Positions 56,129 to 64,000 of a stretch of 64,000 nucleotides of DNA are shown here, piece by piece; position 1 is the stretch's first letter; each line of letters opens with the position of its first letter. The position numbers and the translations under genes were made by a program. This DNA comes from Streptomyces capillispiralis. GTDB lineage: Bacteria > Actinomycetota > Actinomycetes > Streptomycetales > Streptomycetaceae. The stretch spans positions 310,001-374,000 of the forward strand of contig NZ_VIWV01000001.1 of NCBI RefSeq assembly GCF_007829875.1, read 5' to 3'. The notes below the pieces were generated by a model. That model saw nothing but the letters and a program-made list of their open reading frames with translations. It did not search any database and was not told the origin of the DNA.

Positions 56129-58195
56129 CTAACGGCGTCCGCGCATCAGCACGTAGAGGAAGTACGGCGTTCCGATCACGGCCGTCATGAGGCCGGCGCC
56201 CAGCTGGGCCGGTGAGATCACGGTGCGGCCCAGCAGGTCCGCCGTGCACACCAGGACGGCGCCGAGCAGCAGCGCGACCGGGAGGACGCGGGCGTGGCGG
56301 CGTCCGACGAGGGCGCGCGCCGCGTGCGGGGCCACCAGGCCGACGAAGCCGATGGTGCCCGCGGCGGCCACGGCGGTGGCGCTCAGCAGCACGCTCAGCA
56401 CGAGGAAGCCCAGCCTCCCGCGCGGCAGGTCGAGGCCGAGCAGCCGGGGGGTGTCCTCGTCGAGGGAGACCAGGTCGAGTTCCCTGTGCCGTACGGCGGC
56501 CACCGCGACGGCGACGGCGAGCACGCCGGCGAGGGGCAGCACGTCGGGCAGGGTCCGGCCGTACGTGGAGCCGGACAGCCAGGTGAGCGCCTTGGTCGCG
56601 TTGAACGGGTCGGTGAGCACGATCAGCAGGCTGATCAGTGCCGTGGTCCCGGAGGCGACACCCACACCGACGAGGACCAGCCGGTTCTGCTGGAAGCCGC
56701 CGCGCGCGGCGAGGCCGAACACGACGACCGCGGTGAGGGCGGAGCCCGCGAAGGCGGCTCCGGCGACGCTCCACGCCCCGGCGAGCGGGACCGTCGTCAC
56801 GAGGATCACGGCGCCGAGCGCGCCGCCGCCGGAGACCCCCAGCACGGCGGGTTCCGCGAGCGGGTTGCGGGTGACGGCCTGGACCAGGGTCCCGGCGAGG
56901 GCGAGGGCCGCGCCGGCGAGCAGCGCGGCGAACACCCGGGGGGTGCGGGTGTCGAGCACGAAGGACACGGTCTGTCCCGCCCTGCCCTGCACCCAGTGGG
57001 CGACGTCGCCGAGCAGCAGTTTGCTGTCGCCGAGCAGGACGGCGGCGACGGTGAGGGCGACCAGGGCGACGGCGAGGACGGCGAGGGTGGTGAGGAAGAC
57101 GGCGCGGCTGCGGATGCGCAGCCGGTCCGGTGCGGCGGCCTGGGCGGTGTCGCGGAGCCGGGCCGCCATCACGACGAGGAAGACGGCGCCGACGAGGCTG
57201 GTGACCACACCGGTGGGAACGGCGACCGCGGTGTCCGGGTCGACGCACGCGCGCAGCAGTACGTCCGCCCCGAGCACCAGCCCCGCGCCGACCAGACCGG
57301 CGGCCGGCACTGCCGTGCGCACCCGTGCGAACCCCCGGAACCGGCGGGCGAGCGGGCGGACGAGGGCGGGGGCGCACAGGCCGACGAAGCCGATCGGGCC
57401 GGCGAGGGTGACGGCGGCCGCGGAGAGCAGGGTCGCCAGCACGACCGCCGTGATCCGGGTGGCCCGCACCGGCACACCGAGGCCGCGGGCCGCGTCGTCG
57501 CCGAGGGCGAGGGCGTCGACCCGGCGGGCGATGAGCAGGAGCCCCACGAGTCCGAGGACGGCGACGGGCAGCATCTGGACGACGCCCTCGAAGCCGTTCT
57601 GGCCGATGCTGCCCTGGTTCCACTGGTAGAGGCCCTCGGTCTGCTCGGGGAACAGCAGCAGGAGGCCCTCGGTGACGGCGGTGAGGCCGAGGGCGAGGGC
57701 GGTGCCGGCGAGCACGAGGCGTACGGTGCCCGCGCCGAGCCCCGACAGGCCGAGCACGACGGCCGCCGCGGCGAGGCCGCCGGCGAAGGCGATGCCGGAG
57801 GAGGCGAGCAGCGGCAGCGACACGCCGGTGACGGCGGCGAGGCCGAGGGCGAGGTAGGAGCCCGCGTTGACCGCGAGGGTGTCCGGGGAGGCCAGCACGT
57901 TGCGGCTGACGGCCTGCAGGGCGACGCCGGCCATGCCGAGGGCCGCGCCGACGAGGAGTCCGGCGGCCGCCCGGGGCAGCCGGGAGGCGATGACGACGGA
58001 CGCGTCGGCCGGGTCGGCCCGTCCGGTGAGTGCCTTGAGGACCTCGGCCGGGCCGACCGCGGCGGTGCCCTGGGTGATGTCGACGACGGCGAGGGCCGCG
58101 ACCAGGAGCACGAGCGCGGTCGTCACCGCGGCCGCACCCGCCCGGGACGTGACCGTCGCCGGGCGGGCGGGGGTGGTGGGGGCGGTGACGGCCAT
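56129..58195 (-). CDS. Iron-siderophore ABC permease, two FecCD domains fused (FhuB-like)
   Basis: The 688-residue membrane protein consists of two FecCD-type permease halves in one chain, as in FhuB. Each half has the landmarks: SRLPRAAAGLLVGAALGMAGVALQAVSRN (first) and TRTPRVFAALLAGAALALAGTLVQAVTRN (second). Both have GTIGFVGL or GPIGFVGL loops (in GPIGFVGLCAP and GTIGFVGLVAP) that meet the ATPase. It moves ferric siderophore across the membrane. It follows the binding-protein gene by 4 bases, so the order is ATPase, binding protein, permease. Confidence 0.94.
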   Translation of the reverse strand: MAVTAPTTPARPATVTSRAGAAAVTTALVLLVAALAVVDITQGTAAVGPAEVLKALTGRADPADASVVIASRLPRAAAGLLVGAALGMAGVALQAVSRNVLASPDTLAVNAGSYLALGLAAVTGVSLPLLASSGIAFAGGLAAAAVVLGLSGLGAGTVRLVLAGTALALGLTAVTEGLLLLFPEQTEGLYQWNQGSIGQNGFEGVVQMLPVAVLGLVGLLLIARRVDALALGDDAARGLGVPVRATRITAVVLATLLSAAAVTLAGPIGFVGLCAPALVRPLARRFRGFARVRTAVPAAGLVGAGLVLGADVLLRACVDPDTAVAVPTGVVTSLVGAVFLVVMAARLRDTAQAAAPDRLRIRSRAVFLTTLAVLAVALVALTVAAVLLGDSKLLLGDVAHWVQGRAGQTVSFVLDTRTPRVFAALLAGAALALAGTLVQAVTRNPLAEPAVLGVSGGGALGAVILVTTVPLAGAWSVAGAAFAGSALTAVVVFGLAARGGFQQNRLVLVGVGVASGTTALISLLIVLTDPFNATKALTWLSGSTYGRTLPDVLPLAGVLAVAVAVAAVRHRELDLVSLDEDTPRLLGLDLPRGRLGFLVLSVLLSATAVAAAGTIGFVGLVAPHAARALVGRRHARVLPVALLLGAVLVCTADLLGRTVISPAQLGAGLMTAVIGTPYFLYVLMRGRR

Positions 58196-58199
58196 CGCG

Positions 58200-59174
58200 C
58201 TACTTCGTCAGCGCCGCGACGAGGGAGTCGGCGTACGCCTCCATCGAGCCGGTGCCGCCGAACATCCAGACGCCGTCGGAGAGCCGGTGGACGTCGCCGG
58301 ACTTCACGAACGGCAGCGACGTCCAGACGGAGTTCTTCGCCAGCTCCTTGCCGAAGGGGTCGCTGCTGGGGTCGTCGTCGTTGCCGATGTAGACGAAGTG
58401 GACCTTCCCCAGGCCGGTCAGGCCCTCGACGTCGGTCGAGGCCAGGCCGTAGGCCTCGTCGCCCTTCATCTTCCAGGCGTTCTTCAGGCCGAGCCGCTCG
58501 TTGACGGCGCCGATGAGCGATCCGGCAGTGTAGGGGCGCACGGAGACCTGGTTGGAGGTGACGTAGCCGTCGGCGAAGGCGATCTCCGCGCCGTCCAGGC
58601 CGGCGTCGGCAAGGGCCTTCCTGCCCTCGGCGAGCTTGGCCTCGAAGTCCTTCTTCAGGGTCGCCGCGCGCTCGGTGGTGCCGGTGGCCCGGGCGATGAG
58701 GTCGACGTTCTCCAGCATCCGCCCGATGGGGTCGGCGGCGTCGGCGGAGGTGACCTGGAGGACCGGCGCGACCTCGCGCAGCTGCTTGACGGCGCCCGGC
58801 TGCAGGTCGGAGGTGGTGACGATGAGGTCGGGCTTCAGCGAGGCGATGGTGTCCATGCTGGGCTCGCCGCGGGTGCCGATGTCCTTGGGGTCGTTCTTGA
58901 GCGGGACCGCGGTGTCCCAGGTCTTGTAGCCCTTCACGTCGGCCACACCGACCGGGTCGACGCCGAGCGAGACCAGGCTCTCGACGACGTTCCACTCGGT
59001 GCCGACGACCTTGGTGGCGGGGCCGTCGAGTTCCACCTTCGCGCCGGTGGCGTCGGTGAGGGTGATGGCCTCGGTGGACGCCTTGGCGTCGTCGGCGGCG
59101 GGTTCGGTGGTGCCGCAGGCGGTCAGCAGGAGGGCGGCGGCGGCCAGGGGCGCGGTGAGCAGGAGGCGTCTCAT
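58200..59174 (-). CDS. Iron-siderophore binding lipoprotein (FecB/FhuD type)
   Basis: The 324-residue extracytoplasmic protein has a lipoprotein signal with LLLTACGTTEP, so the Cys at about residue 20 is the anchor. It has the class III binding-protein pattern: VVGTEWNVVESLVSLGVDPVGVAD and LKPDLIVTTSDLQPGAV, joined by a long helix. It captures a ferric siderophore for the fused permease. The ATG overlaps the ATPase stop (ATGA). No siderophore synthesis gene is here, so the ligand may be an own siderophore made elsewhere or a foreign one. Confidence 0.93.
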   Translation of the reverse strand: MRRLLLTAPLAAAALLLTACGTTEPAADDAKASTEAITLTDATGAKVELDGPATKVVGTEWNVVESLVSLGVDPVGVADVKGYKTWDTAVPLKNDPKDIGTRGEPSMDTIASLKPDLIVTTSDLQPGAVKQLREVAPVLQVTSADAADPIGRMLENVDLIARATGTTERAATLKKDFEAKLAEGRKALADAGLDGAEIAFADGYVTSNQVSVRPYTAGSLIGAVNERLGLKNAWKMKGDEAYGLASTDVEGLTGLGKVHFVYIGNDDDPSSDPFGKELAKNSVWTSLPFVKSGDVHRLSDGVWMFGGTGSMEAYADSLVAALTK

Positions 59175-60025
59175 GAGGTGGTGCTGAGCCTTTCGCTTCG
59201 GGTGTGGTGGCGGCCGATGGCGCGGGTGCGCAGCCGGCCGGTGAGGGGGTCGGTGTCGACCTCGATCCGGATGCCGTAGACCTCGGTCAGGCGCTCGGGG
59301 GTGAGGACGTCCTCGGGCCTGCCCTCGGCGACGACGCGGCCGGAGGCGAGCAGGACGATCCGGTCGGCGACGGCCGCGGCCTGGTCGAGGTCGTGCAGGA
59401 CGACGCCGACGGCGATGCCGTGCTCGTCGGCCAGGTCCCGCACGAGGTCGAGGAGTTCGACCTGGTAGCGCAGGTCGAGGTAGGTGGTGGGTTCGTCGAG
59501 GAGGAGGACGCCGGTCTCCTGGGCGAGGCAGCCGGCCAGCCACACGCGCTGGAGCTGCCCGCCGGAGAGGTGTTCGGCCCCGCGCTCGGCGAGTTCCGCG
59601 ACGCCGGTGAGGGCGAGGGCGCGGTCCACGGCGGCCGGGCCGCCGGGGTCGCCGCCGCCCCATCGGCCCCGGTGCGGGTAGCGGCCGAACTCGACGACGT
59701 CCCGCACGCTCAGGCCGCTGGGCGTGGGGCGGGACTGCAGCAGCAGGGCGACGCGGCGGGAGAAGTCCCGCGGGCTGAGCGCGAGCGCGTCGGTGCCGGC
59801 GTCGATCGTGAGTGTGGCGTGCCGGGGGCGTTGCAGCCGGGCGACGGTGCGCAGCAGGGTCGACTTGCCGCTGCCGTTGGGGCCCACCAGGGCGGTCACT
59901 TCGCCGGGCCGCAGGGTCAGCGCCGCGTCGTGCACGACGTCCGCGCCGTCGTACGCCACGGTCACGTCCGTGGCCGACAGTTCGTGCCCGCGCGGGCCCA
60001 GGGGCGTCTCTTCACCAGGAATCAC
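59171..60025 (-). CDS. Iron-siderophore ABC ATPase (FecE/FhuC type)
   Basis: The 284-residue ATPase has Walker A GPNGSGKST, Q-loop LLLQSRPTP, signature LSGGQLQRVW and Walker B LLLDEPTTYLDL, with the H-loop in LHDLDQAA. It drives the fused permease. The GTG start at 60025 has AGGTTAGCC sequence around it that belongs to an iron box, so expression should rise when iron is short. First gene of the unit. Confidence 0.94.
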   Translation of the reverse strand: MIPGEETPLGPRGHELSATDVTVAYDGADVVHDAALTLRPGEVTALVGPNGSGKSTLLRTVARLQRPRHATLTIDAGTDALALSPRDFSRRVALLLQSRPTPSGLSVRDVVEFGRYPHRGRWGGGDPGGPAAVDRALALTGVAELAERGAEHLSGGQLQRVWLAGCLAQETGVLLLDEPTTYLDLRYQVELLDLVRDLADEHGIAVGVVLHDLDQAAAVADRIVLLASGRVVAEGRPEDVLTPERLTEVYGIRIEVDTDPLTGRLRTRAIGRHHTRSERLSTTS

Positions 60026-60029
60026 GTGG

Positions 60030-60048
60030 CAAGGTTAGCCTACCCTTA
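60030..60048. promoter_or_regulatory. DmdR1/DtxR-type iron box
   Basis: The minus strand reads TAAGGGTAGGCTAACCTTG, which matches the 19-base consensus TTAGGTTAGGCTAACCTAA at 15 positions. It lies a few bases upstream of the ATPase start codon. Confidence 0.78.
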
Positions 60049-60103
60049 TTCCACGTTATCGGGCGGTGACCTGCGACAACGCCGGAGAAGGTCTGGCGGA
60101 CCG

Positions 60104-61288
60104 TCAGAACGCGTAGCGGATGCCGAGCCAGGGTGCGTGGTGGGCGACCAACTCGCGCAGCTCCGCGAGGGCTTGGCGTTTGACGCCGTTGCGGTAGCGG
60201 AGGTTGAGGGCGCCGTTCTCGGAGCGCTTGGTCTGCTGCGCGGCGGGCTGCCACAGCACGTCCTCGCCGCGCGGGTGCCAGCGGAGGTTGACCTCGTGCA
60301 GGTCCGCGTTGTGCGTGAGCATGATGACCTCGGCCAGCGCCTGCCGCTTGACCCGCTGCGGCAGTACGTCGTCCAGCTGCCGCAGCAGCTCGGCCCAGGC
60401 GTCCTGCCAGCCGGGGCGCAGGACGACGGGCGAGAGGTTGAAGTGCACCTCGTACCCGGCGTCGAGGAAGTCCTGGGCGGCGGCGATCCGCCGGTCGACG
60501 GGGCTGGTGCGCAGGTCCAGCAGGCGGGAGTCGTCGGCCGGCATCAGCGAGAAACGGATGCGGGTACGGCCGCGCGGGTCGAGCTCCAGCAGGTCGGGGT
60601 TGACGAACTTGGTCGCGAAGGACGCCTTCGCGGTGGGCCAGTCCCGGAAGGCGCGCACCAGGTCGGCGGTGTTGTCGCAGATCAGCGCGTCGACCGAGCA
60701 GTCGCCGTTCTCCCCGATGTCGTAGACCCATGCCTCGGGGTCGCACTGGTTGGGCTCCTGCTTGGGGCCCTGGGCGGCGATGTGACGTCCGAGGTGGGCG
60801 ACGATGCGGTCGATGTTGGTGAAGACGGTGATCGGGTTGGCGAAGCCCTTGCGGCGGGGCACGTAGCAGTACACGCAGGACAGCGCGCAGCCGTTGGACG
60901 GGCCGGGGGCGATCCAGTCGGCGGAGCGGCCGTTGGGGCGGGTGGTGAGCGTCTTCTTCACGCCCAGCACCAGGGTCTCACGTTTGATCCGCATCCAGCG
61001 GTCGGCGCTGCCCTCGTTGCCGTGCAGCTCGGGGATGCGCCAGTGGGAGTCGACCTCGATCAGCCGGGCCTCGGGGAAGCGGGCGAGGATCTGCCGGCCG
61101 CGGGGTGAGGCGGCGGCGGCCGGTTCGGCGTGGATCTCCCGGATCGCGAGCAGCCTCCGCGCCTGCGCGGAGTCCCGGAAGGCGCCGCCGGCCGGGGCGG
61201 CCGGCTCGGCCACCGGGGTCCGGGGCATCGCGTCCAGGCCGAAGAGCGGTTCCTGGGAACCGCCGGGCGGGGTGGGGTGGGGGTGCAT
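60104..61288 (-). CDS. Spore photoproduct lyase family radical SAM protein
   Basis: The 394-residue protein has an iron-sulfur motif CALSCVYCYVPRRKG near residue 133 (C-x3-C-x2-C), preceded by PGPSNG. It continues with segments of the SplB family, such as FATKFVNPDLLE, IRFSLMPAD and FNLSPVVLRPGW. SplB repairs the spore photoproduct thymine dimer in Bacillus. Actinobacterial homologues are common, but their substrate is not settled, as these organisms do not have Bacillus-type endospores. The start at 61288 gives a Pro/Gly-rich N-terminus of about 40 residues. It follows the catalase gene on the same strand, across a terminator. Confidence 0.88.
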   Translation of the reverse strand: MHPHPTPPGGSQEPLFGLDAMPRTPVAEPAAPAGGAFRDSAQARRLLAIREIHAEPAAAASPRGRQILARFPEARLIEVDSHWRIPELHGNEGSADRWMRIKRETLVLGVKKTLTTRPNGRSADWIAPGPSNGCALSCVYCYVPRRKGFANPITVFTNIDRIVAHLGRHIAAQGPKQEPNQCDPEAWVYDIGENGDCSVDALICDNTADLVRAFRDWPTAKASFATKFVNPDLLELDPRGRTRIRFSLMPADDSRLLDLRTSPVDRRIAAAQDFLDAGYEVHFNLSPVVLRPGWQDAWAELLRQLDDVLPQRVKRQALAEVIMLTHNADLHEVNLRWHPRGEDVLWQPAAQQTKRSENGALNLRYRNGVKRQALAELRELVAHHAPWLGIRYAF

Positions 61289-61601
61289 GGGCTCGTCGGC
61301 TCTCGGACGGACGGGAGGGCGGTACGGGAGGCCCGCCGGGCGGGATCGGGAGCCGGCGGGGCACGGCCGTCCTCCCCACTGTACGGCGGCTACACGGTGA
61401 CCTGCGGTCCCGCCGTGCGCCGACGGGCCCCGGGCCCGCGCCCCCGCCCCGGGACGCCCGTCACCGCACGGCTCCCGCGTTGCGGCGGAACGCCGCGGTG
61501 CGCCGCCCGCGACCGGTCCCGCGGCTTCGCGGCGCGCGTCGCGTCCGCCCCGCGCGGTGGCCGAACCGCTCGGAGCGGACCCGCTCGGAGCGGCCCCGTC
61601 G
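61289..61601. other. Intergenic region upstream of the radical SAM gene
   Basis: About 310 bases without a gene. A direct repeat of CCGCTCGGAGCGG occurs at about 61567-61594, and the rest is GC-rich. The promoter of the radical SAM gene should lie here. Confidence 0.45.
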
Positions 61602-61634
61602 CCCGCCGCCCGCTTCCGGGTGGCGGGCGGCGGG
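61602..61634 (-). terminator. Hairpin terminator after the catalase gene
   Basis: A 12-base perfect stem (61602-61613 with 61623-61634) with a 9-base loop starts 8 bases beyond the catalase stop. Confidence 0.78.
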
Positions 61635-61642
61635 CCGGGGTG

Positions 61643-63922
<2,280 letters not shown>

Positions 63923-64000
63923 GGGGTGACACTCCTCCGCTTCGTCGCGGCCACGGACGGGGTGGCCTGCGTAGGGTCGGGCGCCGACTGGCGAACATCC
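63923..64000. other. Upstream region of the catalase gene at the window edge
   Basis: Contains the GGAGGAG ribosome binding site. No gene is seen; the promoter is probably beyond the window. Confidence 0.4.

Overview
The window looks like a piece of a Streptomyces (or close actinomycete) chromosome. GC content is very high with G/C at nearly every third codon position. GTG and TTG starts are common, and there are many secreted glycoside hydrolases, LacI, GntR and IclR regulators, an SCO5918-type protein and a DmdR1-type iron box. No rRNA, tRNA or CRISPR array was seen.

Region 1 (1-14775, minus strand) is the edge of a polyene macrolide cluster. A modular type I PKS gene runs off the left edge. 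Its first three modules are KS-AT(malonyl)-DH-KR-ACP, KS-AT(malonyl)-KR-ACP and KS-AT(methylmalonyl)-(KR). Upstream on the same strand is a GDP-mannose 4,6-dehydratase. This order matches modules 9-11 of NysI/AmphI next to nysDIII/amphDIII of nystatin and amphotericin as I remember them, where the dehydratase starts mycosamine synthesis. Two near-consensus PAS-LuxR (PimM/AmphRIV-type) operator sequences, at 13682-13697 upstream of the PKS and 14977-14992 upstream of the dehydratase, support this independently.

Region 2 (about 14.8-17.3 kb) is a small accessory island beside the cluster. It holds a HAD-like protein, an unknown 207-residue protein and two decayed copies of the same IS5-type transposase start that bracket the unknown gene.

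Region 3 (17.3-51.1 kb) is rich in polysaccharide degradation. It has a HutC/GntR regulator divergent from a CBM3 plus GH16-like secreted protein. A very large secreted GH92 alpha-mannosidase is fused to a purple-acid-phosphatase-like domain. IclR and SpoIIE/PP2C proteins follow. A likely xyloglucan-oligosaccharide locus has a binding protein, two permeases, GH1 beta-glucosidase and a divergent GH31 alpha-xylosidase. A housekeeping interlude holds PPK2, an SDR, a GH5 endoglucanase behind a CsnR-like box, a TauE/SafE permease, an SCO5918-family protein, a DEAD-box helicase and a Methyltransf_19 protein. A LacI-controlled locus then follows: ABC importer, GH42 beta-galactosidase, GH30 endo-1,6-galactanase-like enzyme and a sugar acetyltransferase. 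It probably feeds on the beta-1,6-galactan side chains of arabinogalactan.

Region 4 (51.1-64 kb) has a three-gene unit of unknown role (463-residue unknown, MoxR-type AAA ATPase, zinc-motif/VWA protein). It then has a secreted phospholipase A2, an iron-siderophore importer (ATPase, binding protein, fused double permease) behind an iron box, a spore-photoproduct-lyase-like radical SAM enzyme and a large monofunctional catalase. GC-rich hairpins separate most transcription units.
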